64,000 nt of DNA from contig NC_003074.8 in NCBI RefSeq assembly GCF_000001735.4, forward strand, positions 5,332,101 to 5,396,100, in the 5' to 3' direction. The notes under the pieces are model-generated. The model was not told the origin of the DNA and did no database searches. It saw only the letters and a program-made list of their open reading frames with translations. The stretch comes from Arabidopsis thaliana. Its lineage: Eukaryota > Streptophyta > Magnoliopsida > Brassicales > Brassicaceae. This document shows, in pieces, positions 12,951 to 24,681 of the stretch. Numbering within the stretch: the stretch's first letter is position 1; each line of letters starts with the position of its first letter. The translations under genes were made by a program, and so were the position numbers.

Positions 12951-14888
12951 ATGGGTTATTGTGTTCCTCTTCGAAAGTCTCCAACTTCACATATGGTTTT
13001 CTCTTCTTTCTTCCTTTCGTTTCTCTTAGTCTTCTCTATACTCTCTTCACAAACGGCCGTAGCATTCATCGGAACATATGGTGTAAACTACGGTCGCATA
13101 GCGGATAATCTTCCGTCTCCTGACGCGGTAGCAACTCTCCTTAAATCAGCAAAGATTAGAAACACCCGTATCTACGATGCTGACCACTCTGTACTCACGG
13201 CGTTCCGCGGGACCGGGATTGAAATCATCGTTGGCTTAGGCAACGAGTTTCTCAAAGACATTAGTGTAGGAGAAGACCGAGCCATGAACTGGATTAAAGA
13301 AAACGTCGAGCCTTTCATACGAGGCGGTACTAAAATTAGCGGTATCGCGGTGGGTAACGAGATTTTAGGTGGCACCGATATCGGGCTTTGGGAAGCTCTC
13401 TTACCCGCAGCCAAGAACGTTTACTCCGCTCTTCGCCGTCTCGGTCTTCACAATGTCGTCGAGGTACATTACCTTAATCTTGCATACCAAACATGTCGCT
13501 AAAACCATGACATCTCGAATTTGCTTATTTTGTTTGGAAAAAGTTTTTTTAAAAGATTGCACGTTTAACCAACGTTAAATCTCATAAATACATTATTTTT
13601 TTCCGAGTAAAGTTGAGAATTTTCTTACAGACAAAATGATCAATCATTTTTTTGTAACCCAAAATGATTCAGTTTAAATATATAAATCTATTAACCTAGT
13701 AACAGAAGTTTGTATTAATGATATGACCATGTCGATCATAATCCAGCTAAGATACGTTAGTAGGCATGCATCAATTTGGATTTCTCTTTGAATTTTTTTC
13801 TTTTTAAATCATCTCTAATATTTTTAGGACATCAAACTTAGAACTTAAATGATGATTTAGCCTAAAACATTCAATATTTGTTTATAGGTGTCGAGTCCAC
13901 ATTCAGAGGCAGTGTTTGCGAACTCGTATCCACCGTCTTCGTGTACGTTCAGGGACGATGTGGCGCCGTTTATGAAGCCGTTGTTAGCGTTTTTTTGGCA
14001 AATTCAGTCGCCGTTCTACATTAACGCCTACCCTTTTCTTGCATATAAATCCGACCCGATTACAATTGACATCAATTACGCCCTTTTCGAGCACAACAAA
14101 GGCATCTTGGACCCTAAAACCAAGCTTCATTACGATAACATGTTCGACGCCATGGTCGATGCTTCTTATGCTGCTCTCGAAAAAGCTGGCTACACAAAAG
14201 TCCCGGTACGTCCGATCCTTATTACTATCAACCCTTTTTTTGTTTGGTTTCCATTAACATTTTCCCTTTGTTACAAGCTTTGCAAAGTACAAACGTAAAT
14301 GTCAAACTAGACTAAAGACATTTTTTTGGGGTCAAAAACATGCATTATATGAGTTTCAACTGAATAATTTGACTCGTTATATGCATTTTTATTTTTCTAT
14401 CAGTAACATGCATTTTTTATCTTTTGCTATCAGTACTACATGCACTAAGCTACATGTCTTGTCGTACGCGGATTTAAAAGCGTCATGCGAACCTGATTTA
14501 ATCATTTAATTGTACCTAGGTGATTGTTTCGGAGACGGGATGGGCATCAAAAGGCGATGCAGACGAGCCTGGAGCGTCGGTAAAGAACGCGAGAACATAT
14601 AATCGGAATCTTAGGAAGCGGCTGCAGAAGAGGAAAGGAACACCGTACAGACCAGACATGGTGGTGAGAGCTTACGTGTTTGCTCTTTTCAACGAGAACT
14701 CGAAACCAGGTCCCACTTCCGAGAGAAACTTTGGCCTTTTTAAACCCGATGGTACTATTGCCTACGATATTGGCTTAACCGGACTCAAGTCCTCTTCTGC
14801 CACACGGTATCGTTTTAAGTCGTCTCTTGTTTCCGCTTCTGCTTTCACGTGTCTTCTTCTTCTTTTTCACCGGTTGTTCCACTTGTGA
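12951..14888 (+). CDS. GH17 beta-1,3-glucanase, likely GPI-anchored
   Basis: Three exons (12951-13463, 13888-14205, 14520-14888), all phase 0, give 399 residues. Residues about 16-39 form a signal peptide. The GH17 fold begins at GTYGVNYGRIADNLP. The proton-donor Glu lies in GIAVGNEILGG (about E137) and the nucleophile in VIVSETGWASKGD (E282, first residues of exon 3). No X8/CBM43 domain is present. The C-terminus is a hydrophobic stretch (AFTCLLLLFHRLFHL) after a Ser-rich linker, typical of a GPI-attachment signal. Such enzymes hydrolyse callose at the cell wall, often at plasmodesmata; the precise role here is not shown. The signature has Ala where many members have Pro (GWAS for GWPS). Recalled as At3g15800. 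Confidence 0.92.
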
Positions 14889-15953
14889 GATTTGTGATTT
14901 TTTTAATTGGTCCTTTGATTATCAAGTTAACCCGTAATTCTTGATTTGCTTGTGATTAGTCACTTTTAACTTTAAAATGTTAATATACGAGCTCCTAATT
15001 ACTTTGTGTAATGTCTTCTTGAAATGATATTGTTTAGTGAGGGTAAATGTTGGATTTTTCTACATTATTCTCTAAATATTTCATCCCAAGTCAAAAACAG
15101 TTAAAGAAAAAGTTTATTACATAAGCTGCATATGTGAGTTTTTGATGGGACTCAATCACATGAAAACATCACTAGCTACATAACTATTTAAATGTTGTGT
15201 ACTCACATAAATTTTGATCAAGTATTTGTTCTAACTATAAAATTATTTTATTTGTTTTGTCCATTGTCTACTTGGTATATATAGCTATCAACCATGTATT
15301 TACGTGAGCATGAAAATTTTGATTACGTTAACGAATCAAATCTAGAGAGTGCATTAGTCAAGATATATCTTCTCTCTTTATTAGATGCCTATATAGTTTT
15401 CTTATAAATCTTATTCGACCACCTTCTATTTATGTATTAATATTCCTACGCACTCTCTGATCTTGTGTCAACTAACACTAATAAAATTATTCATGAGATT
15501 CAATTTCCACTTGGCAGTAAACATGTGTACGATACACGTTACATCTCTCCTATATATTAAAAAAGTTAGTACTTCGATAGAAACATTTTGCAACTAACAC
15601 AATAAATAAAAATTTATCAATCGAACTTATAATTAATTAAATCTTTAACACATCTAATCTGGTCAACTGATAGATTTTGGATCGTCATAATTTTAAAAAA
15701 TTTCTAACATGTATCGATAAATTTAGAACGCACAAATAATTTTGTAACATCAAACGTATAGTCAACGAATTTCCCGAGACAGACTATAGTCTATAAATAT
15801 TATGTAACGTAGCAACTTAAATGACTTAACACAGAATGATACAAACAGATCTCCATAATCCCATATGGTCCAAATCCAAAGATTGAAAAACTAAAGATTA
15901 GATTCGATATGTTAACGTGAAGACCGCTGAGAGAGGTGAGAGAGAGACCGACA
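14889..15953. other. Convergent intergenic DNA, AT-rich
   Basis: 3' flanks of the glucanase and LURP-one-like genes. At about 15545 a TCTCCTATATATTAAAA stretch resembles 5' ends of Arabidopsis Helitrons, but no matching 3' hairpin end was found. No gene is supported. Confidence 0.4.
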
Positions 15954-17078
15954 CTAATCCTCTACAAAAGGGTGTACCTGTTCATCACCAATCTCAACTG
16001 GATCATCACCGTTGATCTGGTCAAGCACAACGACCAAACCCATCGCGAAAGCGCCATCAAAACCCGGTTTAATCTCTAGAGTGAACACATCTCGACCAAG
16101 CATCACGTTCGTTGACGCGTCTACTTTGCGTTTGATCTCAGCCACAGTACATTTCTTCGTGTCGTATATGAGACAGCTTCGTTGCGAGAAGTCTCCATCG
16201 ATAATGTACTCTTCTCCTGTTCCGTCGTAAACTTCTACTTCCATCGTACACCGTCCGATTATCGACGATCTACGGACGCTGAATATCGGTTTCTGACCTT
16301 CCGATCTCTCGCCGAGAAAACCTTCCCATCTTTGGTGTAGAGTTGGTCTCTGTTCATCAGAAAAATAAACAACGAGTTGACTCAGTATCATCTTTAGAAC
16401 TACTATATAACAAATAAAGGACACTATAAATTGTGTTAGCAACTGAGTCGATGACTCGGAATTAGGCTTATACAAAAAGTTGATTAAAATTTTCAGCTCA
16501 AAACAATTTCTTCAGATCTCGTTTCTAACAATGATTTTTATCGATTCTAGCCAAGTCATTATTTGTTTACCAATACAAAAAACTTATCAAGATTTTCTTG
16601 ACAAAAAAAAGAGGTTAGCAAAAGATTCTTGAATTCTGATGGATGCTCACCAATGAAATTCATTTTTTAAACCAAACCCATCTAATCAAATTCAGCACAA
16701 GAAGTTGAGCATCAAAATTTATTATAATCACCTAGCTAGTCACCCTCACGACTAGACTCTTACTCATCCCAACATAATTTTAAGAAGAAAAAAAGGATGA
16801 ATTAAGTTTACCTTTCGTTTAACGGTAAGGAGACACTTCCCGGTCGCGTCCATGAGGACAATCTCATCGTTATCTCTTGTGTCAGGTCCATAAGAATCAA
16901 CCCTGAAGATGATATCACCACGGCAGTCATAGGCGGCGAAGCCATCGCCGGTGTAGAAGAGAGAAGTCTTGCAGACGGTGAGTGGTTTGTCTTCTTGGTA
17001 AAGATAAGCTTTGTCGACCACAATTCTTTCTCCCATCTTTTTCCCTTCTTTTGGAATGGTCTCTTCAACTAATTCCAT
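15954..17078 (-). CDS. LURP-one-related (LOR, DUF567) protein
   Basis: Two exons on the minus strand (16812-17078, then 15954-16349) joined in phase 0 give 220 residues. The Tubby-like LOR fold is visible from its standard phrases: LYTGDGFAAYDCRGDIIFRVDSY-like strand in exon 1, then DATGKCLLTVKRK, and in exon 2 RWEGFLGE, IIGRCTMEVEVYDG and the terminal GVFTLEIKPGFDGAFAMGLVVVLDQI-like helix. The founding member LURP1 is needed for basal defence against Hyaloperonospora; the biochemical function of the fold is unknown. A classic TATAAATAG lies about 120 bp upstream. Recalled as At3g15810. Confidence 0.92.
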
Positions 17079-17200
17079 TTTTATTTTTATTTTCTTGTGT
17101 ATGTGTGTTTTGTGTGTGGAAGTTAGATTTTGTGGTTTGATTAACGAATGATTTTTAATCTATGATATGGACACTCTTCTCTTCCTTCCTTTGTCTCTCT

Positions 17201-17207
17201 ATTTATA
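17201..17207 (-). promoter_or_regulatory. TATA box of the LURP-one-related gene
   Basis: Read on the minus strand this is TATAAAT followed by AGAGAGAC, about 120 nt upstream of the start codon. Confidence 0.6.
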
Positions 17208-19058
17208 TGTGGTTGATATATACGTACACACGCTTGACGCGTATGTAATGAATTAATATCTTTAAGTCTGCTTCAAAAAAGTCGTAACATATATTATTGT
17301 TATTTCCTATTGGCTAATAATACCAAAGTCACATGCATAAATAATTAAATAACATGCTATAACTTAAAAATGTTAGTTTAATCTGTTTTATTAGGCTTTA
17401 TTCTAAACTATTTTTAGACTGTTTACACGCCGCTTTTATATCCAAGTTGCAAAAGAAGAAACAGGTAGGAAGATTGTTTGAAGTTTTTATGGTATTTTAA
17501 CATTTTAGGTGGTATTATTAGTTTGGGATTTAAATAAAGTTTTAATGACTTAAAATATTATTGAGAATATATTGTTATTTAATCAAATTTTTTAAAAAGT
17601 TTGGTATTATTAATTTAAATTTTTTATAAATTTAGAATTATTGAATTCATACTTTTATAAAGTCATTCAAAGTTTTGTGTTATTCAACTAAAACAAAAAA
17701 ATCTTTGAATATTTATGAATTAAATTTTTGTGTTATTGGTTTATAACTTTCTACACGTTTTTTACAAAATAAAATTATAAAAGTCTCATTAAAATAGAGA
17801 GATTGTTTGAGAAATTTTACAAAATTGCTAAAAACTAATTAATAAAATTATAGAAAACACTTTAGTTATAATTTAGAATCTTTTATTTTTTTACCACCTA
17901 TAATTTTATCAAAATCTTCAAATTTATTGATAAATTAGAAACCAATATATATCACTTCTTTAATGTATTTTTATGTCGACAAATGTTTTATGTTTTATTT
18001 ATCCACACGGCCACTTTATACTTATTGTAAATTTATAACTTTGTAAAAGATGTCTAACTACTACCCTATACGTGATTACGTGTTACAAGTTTTTTTTTTT
18101 TTTTTTAAATTATAATAATAAGTATGAAGAAAAGAGGAAATAGGAAATTTTGTACGTCGATTTTTTTTTTTGTAAAAGTTGAGTAAAAGTGAACTAAACA
18201 TCAACGATGTCCCAAATCATAGCCTTGACTAGTAGACAAACACGTCTAATTGGGTGACGATTAGACAGACCAGTCCAATTATGTGAAAACTAACAAAATC
18301 ACTACCTCTTGATTTACATTTACATTTAAATGATTACATTCATACCACCTTTTGAGTGTGATTGTATGAAATTTACATTCTTTGGTACAACTAAATTCAG
18401 ATTTCTTTCTATAATCTCTTAAATGTCTACTATAAATTTACAAATAAAAAATAAAATGGTTCTAAATATATTTAAAATCTCAAAATATATGTTGGCATGC
18501 AAGGAAATTCAAACCAAGATAATCAAGAAAACAGGTATAGCGTTTCTTCTACGTCAGATATCAAATCCGTGATCGAGTGAACAATGTCAATATGACAATA
18601 TTCTACAAAGAAGAAATTTTGTTTCATTCATATTTCTTGGTAATGTATCGATTGATCATTTTGTTTCTTCCTGTTTTTGTTTCTATATTGTTTAACACTA
18701 CACCAATGCTTCTGCTGCTTTGGATGACGAGATAGTTTTTTTTTTACTCGACACATCATACAAGACCTTCGTAAGTATCTGTAATACACGAATCATTAAT
18801 ACATAACACGAATAATGCATTACTATAGTTTTGAGAATCTCATTCTCATACTTCTGTCTCTCTTGTTGTCGAAGAATATCACACTTAACATATAAAAAGA
18901 ACAACATGTCAGTACACAAAGGTAAAGCCCACCAAAGAGAGAAAAGAAAACAAGACTTAACTATAACAATAAATTTAATGTCGCTCTCAAAACTCATTTT
19001 TTTCATATGAATTTTCTAACACAAACAATTTTCCTTGGAAATCTCCGCCTTGTATCTC

Positions 19059-19067
19059 TTATATAAC
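19059..19067 (+). promoter_or_regulatory. TATA box of ROD1
   Basis: TTATATAAC lies 58 nt before the main start and 30 nt before the uORF start. The same arrangement recurs in front of the paralogue at 22816. Confidence 0.6.
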
Positions 19068-19088
19068 TCATCTCTCTATACTCCGAAC

Positions 19089-19136
19089 ATGTCCCTCTCC
19101 GTTAACCTTAACGGCCATGTCAGCCGCCGCAGCTGA
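19089..19136 (+). other. Upstream ORF overlapping the ROD1 start codon
   Basis: The ATG at 19089 opens a 15-codon frame (MSLSVNLNGHVSRRS) that ends at a TGA at 19134-19136, 17 nt past the ROD1 ATG at 19117 and in another frame. Only 22 nt separate it from the TATA box, so it may lie upstream of the transcription start; a 5' end map would decide. A closely similar uORF precedes the paralogue. Confidence 0.6.
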
Positions 19137-21473
19137 AACCGACGTCTCTCTCCGTCGCAGATCTAACTCTCTTAACGGAAACCACACTAACGGCGTCGCC
19201 ATTGACGGAACCCTAGACAACAACAACCGTCGCGTCGGAGATACAAACACTCACATGGATATATCTGCTAAGAAAACTGACAACGGCTACGCCAATGGTG
19301 TCGGAGGAGGAGGATGGAGAAGCAAAGCGTCGTTCACGACGTGGACGGCGCGTGATATCGTCTACGTGGTGAGATACCATTGGATACCGTGCATGTTCGC
19401 TGCCGGACTTCTGTTCTTCATGGGCGTGGAGTACACGCTTCAGATGATTCCCGCGAGATCTGAGCCGTTCGATCTTGGGTTTGTGGTCACGCGCTCTTTG
19501 AATCGCGTATTAGCATCTTCACCGGATCTTAACACTGTTTTAGCCGCACTAAACACGGTATGTCGTGTGAGTTAATTTAGGTAAAATATATATTTAATGA
19601 TTATCTTCAAATTCTTATTGCCTCCTTTCACCTAATAATTTGTTTTTTTCTTCGTCATTCATAAATCCTAATATTTTAGTCAAATAAAAGTGGGGTAGAG
19701 ATGGAAACAAACCTCAGATTATTTTCCCGTGTTATTTAATTCTCCAGCTGGAATTTTGCTGTCAATGGTAACAAGCAATGAAATATCCTAAGTATAGTGA
19801 GAGAAAATTAGCAAAAGATTAATCCTAAAATGGTCATAAAAGATTAAGACCAGTTAGTGGATAAAATGGTCTTAATCGGATTAGTTAGTGGACGAAAACA
19901 TAGTTAATACTACAAACTCTTTGTTTTAGTTATGTGATCTTCTTTTTAACAACTGCTTTTTTGTTTGTTTGTACAACACTTAATTAATATAGATCGCTTT
20001 TAACTTTAGAAAAGCCAATAAAAAATGACACATGGTGAAGAATGAGTTGGAGACACGATCACATGCAACACAGAGAGATTGGTTACTTAAATCTAAGTTT
20101 TGTACTTTTAAACTAATATAATTGGGTGGGGACAGGTGTTCGTAGGGATGCAAACAACGTATATTGTATGGACATGGTTAGTGGAAGGACGAGCACGAGC
20201 CACCATCGCGGCTTTATTCATGTTCACTTGTCGCGGCATTCTCGGCTACTCTACTCAGCTTCCTCTCCCTCAGGTTCCAATCCACATATCTCTCCCTCTT
20301 TAAGGATAAACCAAATATTATTACATTAGTAACTTCATTTTCTTTTTATAATATTAGTAATGATCTACCAGTATATATAGATGTAACGTCCTGTTTACTG
20401 GTTGGTCCATATCAGCAGAAGTCGAACATTTTGGACGTGTGATTTCCCTTAGCCACTACCGTATAGAAAACAGTTTATAAAGGCTCCAAATAATTTGTTA
20501 ATCTACAACTCTCATTCAAAGTATATTTGATTATAATAGTCTTCAAATGATTTTATGTTTTCTACCTCTAAAAAATTTTCATTTAATTTTCTATAAAACG
20601 TACCTCTAAGAAAACTAATTGGCTACGTATTTCTGTTAAAATTGACTATAGTTTTAACATAGACAATTAGATATTTTCTAGTTACAGTTTACATTAAAAC
20701 TCTAAAGATATTTTAAAAAACAAAATCCTCTAAATGACCATATATTAGTGTGAAGTGAAAGGAGTGATAGATTGTATATATTTTGGTCGGGAGTGATAGA
20801 TTGTGTCTAACGCTTTTAAGTTTTAACTTGCCGGGTTTAGGTTAATTTTCATCATCTTAGTGATTTTTCTTCAATTATCAGGCATCACTGTTTTCCATCT
20901 TTCAAAATAGTTCCACGATTTGATTGAATGGACATAAATATCAGATTGTCACTCATATACATTCTACGGTTTCTAGTGACTCATCTATTTACTTTCTTTC
21001 TCGTGATGTAGCATCGGTACATGGATTTATGTGTCGTTTTCTTATACTATTGACATGTTCAAGAAAAAAAGTAATATCTTAGGTTAATTATCTCTAGTTC
21101 GTGATCAAGATAATTTAATCCCGGGTATTACATAACTCTTTTGCAGGACTTTCTAGGATCAGGGGTTGATTTTCCGGTGGGAAATGTCTCTTTCTTCCTC
21201 TTCTTCTCTGGCCATGTCGCCGGCTCGATGATCGCATCATTGGACATGAGAAGAATGCAGAGGTTGAGACTTGCAATGGTCTTTGACATCCTCAATGTAT
21301 TACAGTCGATCAGACTGCTCGGTACAAGAGGACATTACACAATCGACCTTGCGGTTGGAGTTGGCGCTGGGATTCTCTTCGACTCATTGGCCGGAAAGTA
21401 CGAAGAGATGATGAGCAAGAGACATTTAGGCACTGGTTTTAGTTTGATTTCGAAAGACTCTCTAGTCAATTAA
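19117..21473 (+). CDS. ROD1: Phosphatidylcholine:diacylglycerol cholinephosphotransferase
   Basis: Three exons (19117-19557, 20136-20273, 21147-21473), all phase 0, give 301 residues. Swaps phosphocholine between PC and DAG in the ER, moving oleate into PC for desaturation and polyunsaturated chains back to DAG for seed oil. It belongs to the lipid phosphatase/phosphotransferase superfamily. The catalytic C2 and C3 motifs are visible in exon 3: SGHVAGS (H216) and RGHYTID (H256, D260). Several hydrophobic segments (about residues 97-116, 160-185, 205-225, 258-275) fit a polytopic ER protein; the N-terminal 80 residues are hydrophilic. A uORF overlaps the start. A tandem paralogue follows 1.4 kb downstream. 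Recalled as At3g15820. Confidence 0.96.
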
Positions 21474-22845
21474 ATTTGTTTTCTATCAGAATGTTTAGTT
21501 GAGTTGAATCTAGCGTAATGAATTTTTTTGTTTTTCTTTGAAATGGTTCTACTTGACTACCGTTATTTGAACCTAACTAAGTGTGATCAATCTTATGTTA
21601 AGGGGTATTACATAGTCTATTTGAAATTCATAGGATCTACACTATATATTCATATATGTTCCCATTAGTATAGTGAAAAAAATGGTTAGATAATTAAATT
21701 GTAGGATGGTGGAGAGTGGAGACTAATTCAAGAAAAAAAGATTTAATAAAAAACATACGATGAAATAAATTATTGTTAATTTTTTTATTTTATAAAATTA
21801 GGATATGGTTATAGAACAATCTAAAACTACAAAATCATTCAACCTTATACCAAAAACTGGCCAATAAATTTTGTGTGTACGTACTTCCTCGCTACTTTTG
21901 GTGCAACAAATGTGTTTTATTATTAAAAAAAAAAACCATATGTGTTTTGTTTTCCATTGGTAGGTCAAGATGGGTTTCGTATGAAGTTAACGGGACAGGT
22001 ACACCGATCCATGATCATAAATACTTGGGTCTCAGGAGAAATTAAGCAACGGATCACAATTTATTTATTTTGTCCTTTTTCTTGGTTGAGAAAATTCTTG
22101 AATAATAGTCTTCAAATTTGTTAGTTCAACTAATATATAGATCAACCTTGAGACAATAATAAAATGAAAGATCAACATGTGAACATTTATAATGCTTTGG
22201 TGGATAAAACTCAACCTTTGATCAGATATTTTAATTGTAAAGCTCTTGAATAAATAAAACTCAACTGATACATCAACTTACCATTGGGGATTTTAACAAG
22301 AGTCATGAGAGATATAAATATGTATGAATAATATACCACTATATGAGGGAGTAATTTAACAAGATACGCGATATTTTCAGTTTTTGTATGGTTATTTTGT
22401 AGTGTGCTACTTTGTATCCCTTTTTATTATTATGTAATTTTTACTACTTTATCTATCCTCTAAAAAACTTAGAACTGTCTTACGTTGGGACTCACTATAT
22501 GAGGGAGTAAGTTAACATTATTGAACTAGTTATATTGATAGGTTTATTCAACGAGGCACAAAATCTTTGATATTCTCCATAATCTTGAATTGAAGTTATA
22601 TACACATTATTCATACATACACAACTAACGCGTTTTTTTTACGTGATAGACTAGTTATTAAAGTAATGAGAATCTCATACTCTTCTCTCTTTTCATGTCG
22701 TCGAAAATATCATACTTACGTAAAATAAGCGTAATTGTCGCTCTTTAATCTCATACTCATCGTTTTCGTATGAATTGTTTTTAGCTCAAACAAGCTTCCT
22801 TGGAAATGTAATCTCTTTATATAACCCGTCTCTCTAAATCCCGAA
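21474..22845. other. Intergenic DNA between the two PDCT copies
   Basis: The stretch 22108-22260 is similar to 24510-24615 behind the second copy, and 22670-22845 is similar to 18835-19088 before the first, so both flanks belong to the duplicated unit. An ACTATATGAGGGAGTAA string occurs twice (about 22340 and 22495). No gene is supported. Confidence 0.55.
22816..22825 (+). promoter_or_regulatory. TATA box of the PDCT paralogue
   Basis: TTTATATAAC at the position equivalent to the ROD1 TATA box, 21 nt before the uORF ATG and 49 nt before the main ATG. Confidence 0.6.
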
Positions 22846-22917
22846 ATGTCACTCTCCGTTAATTCTAACGGTCATGTCAGACGCCGTAACCAAAACCGTC
22901 GCCCCTCTCCGTCGTAA
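22846..22917 (+). other. Upstream ORF overlapping the PDCT-paralogue start codon
   Basis: A 23-codon frame from ATG 22846 to TAA 22915-22917 begins MSLSVNSNGHVRRR, matching the ROD1 uORF at 11 of its first 14 residues, and overlaps the main ATG at 22874 in another frame. It runs on longer than the ROD1 uORF because the stop falls later. Confidence 0.6.
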
Positions 22918-24227
22918 AGCTAATCCTATTAACGGAAAACACACTAACGGCGTCACCATCGACGGAATCTTCGACGACCACAATCGCCAAATAGGACCAA
23001 TAAATAGCCAAATGGAAGATATTGCTCAGAAAACTGATGACGGTGGAGGAGGAGAATGGACAAGCAAAGCGTCGTTTATGACGTGGACGATGCATGACAT
23101 AATTTACGTGGCGAGACACCATTGGATACCGTGTTTATTCGCGGCCGGAGTTATGTTTTTTACGGTTGTGGAGTACACGTTCCAGATGACTCCTGCGAGT
23201 TCTCAGCCGTTTGATCTAGGATTTGTGGCCACACGTTATCTGCATAGCATCTTGGCATCTTCACCCAATCTTAACACCGTTTTAGCCGCTTTAAACACGG
23301 TAAACACATCTTTTATGACACTATCCTCAAATTCCTCGCATTATGATATTCACATGCAACAAAGAGAGACTAGTTAAATTCGACTTAATTTTGCATTTTT
23401 TTTAATCAATTGTTTTGGTTGGGGGTGTGGACAGATTTTGGTAGGGATGCAAACAACGTATATTGGATGTACATGGGCAGTGGAAGGACGACCACGGGCA
23501 ACCATCGCGGCTTTATTCATGTTCACTTGTCGTGGCATTCTCGGCTACTCTACTCAGCTCCCTCGCCCTCAGGTTCAATTCCACATCTAAATCTTTCTCT
23601 CTGTTTTCTTATTGATCGATACCTTGTCGTGGACATGTGATTCCCTTGGTAACTACCGTATAAAAAAGCAGTTTATATTAGTGTCTCCAAATAATTTGAC
23701 AATATGGACTCTTTCTTATATGCAAAAAGAATGTTCTCAAAGGGCTGCTAATTTGTACTCCCTTGATTTTAGCATAAATCTTGTTTCATTTACTTTTACT
23801 TTTGTGTTGTAACATGGGTTTATGTTCGTCTTGTCTATATTAATATGTTCAATATTTTTTTAAAAGAACGATTAAGGTACTTATTTAACCCTTTTTACAG
23901 GAATTTTTAGGATCAGGAGTAGATTATCCGGTCGGAAACGTGTCGTTCTTCCTCTTCTACTCAGGTCACGTCGCCGGATCGATGATCGCATCGTTGGACA
24001 TGAAGAGAATGCAGAGGTTTAGGCTGGCGATGGTTTTTGACATTCTCAATGTATTGCAATCCATCAGGCTGCTTGGTACGAGAGGACACTACACGATTGA
24101 TATTGCGGTTGGAGTTGGCGCTGGGATTCTCTTTGACTCATTGGCCGGGAAGTACGAAGAGATGAGCAAGAGACATTTACGGAATACTCGTTGTAGTTTG
24201 ATTTCAAAAGACTCTCTAGTCACTTAA
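22874..24227 (+). CDS. PDCT-like paralogue of ROD1
   Basis: Three exons (22874-23299, 23435-23572, 23901-24227) give 296 residues. Exons 2 and 3 have exactly the same lengths as in ROD1 (138 and 327 nt) and intron phases are identical. Both catalytic motifs are kept (SGHVAGS and RGHYTIDIAVG), so an active phosphotransferase or phosphatase is plausible. Changes lie mainly in the hydrophilic N-terminus and in exon 2, where TYIVWTWLVEGRAR becomes TYIGCTWAVEGRPR within a membrane segment. Introns are much shorter than in ROD1. Whether it is expressed or active cannot be read from sequence. Recalled as At3g15830. Confidence 0.92.
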
Positions 24228-24681
24228 ATCTATTTTTTTTTTCCGGCAAAATAATTGTATATTACACTAAATCTATTTCTTCTTAAAACGTTTAGAAACA
24301 CATTTAGTTGAAGTTTAATGATTTTAATTTAGTTTCTATTAAATGGTTCTAATTGAATACCATTCGTTGAACCTAATTACTAAATGTGTACGTGATTGTG
24401 AAGCTGCCTCATTGAGTTTTTTAAATGGTATATGTGTATATTAGGTCTTCGTATAACTAATTTATGCAAAGTTCTTGGTTGAAAAGTTCTCCAATATAGT
24501 AGTCTTTATATTAATTTGTTAGTTCAACTAATAAATAGATCAACAAGTGAACATTTATAATATTGGGTGGCTAAAAACCCCCAGATAATTTAATTGTGAA
24601 GCTCTTATCTAACACATTTATTGTATTCAAATACTGATATTAACATATGTGTATATATATTTACATAAATAAAAATTAGTT
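24228..24681. other. Convergent 3' flanks of PDCT paralogue and PIFI
   Basis: The stretch 24510-24615 is a diverged copy of 22108-22260 behind ROD1. Otherwise AT-rich 3' UTR sequence. Confidence 0.5.

Larger units (their letters stand above)
17079..19088. other. Intergenic, very AT-rich, with degenerate repeats
   Basis: From about 17450 to 17900 the DNA repeats loose variants of TTGGTATTATT/TTGTGTTATT followed by AT-rich blocks, as in decayed AT-rich MITEs, but no termini can be fixed. From about 18835 it is the 5' flank of ROD1, which has a duplicate copy at 22670-22800. Confidence 0.4.

Noticed and set aside
15545-15900. Helitron-like 5' end TCTCCTATATATTAAAA
   Set aside because: No hairpin plus CTRR end was found within reach on the same strand, and the motif is too AT-rich to stand alone.
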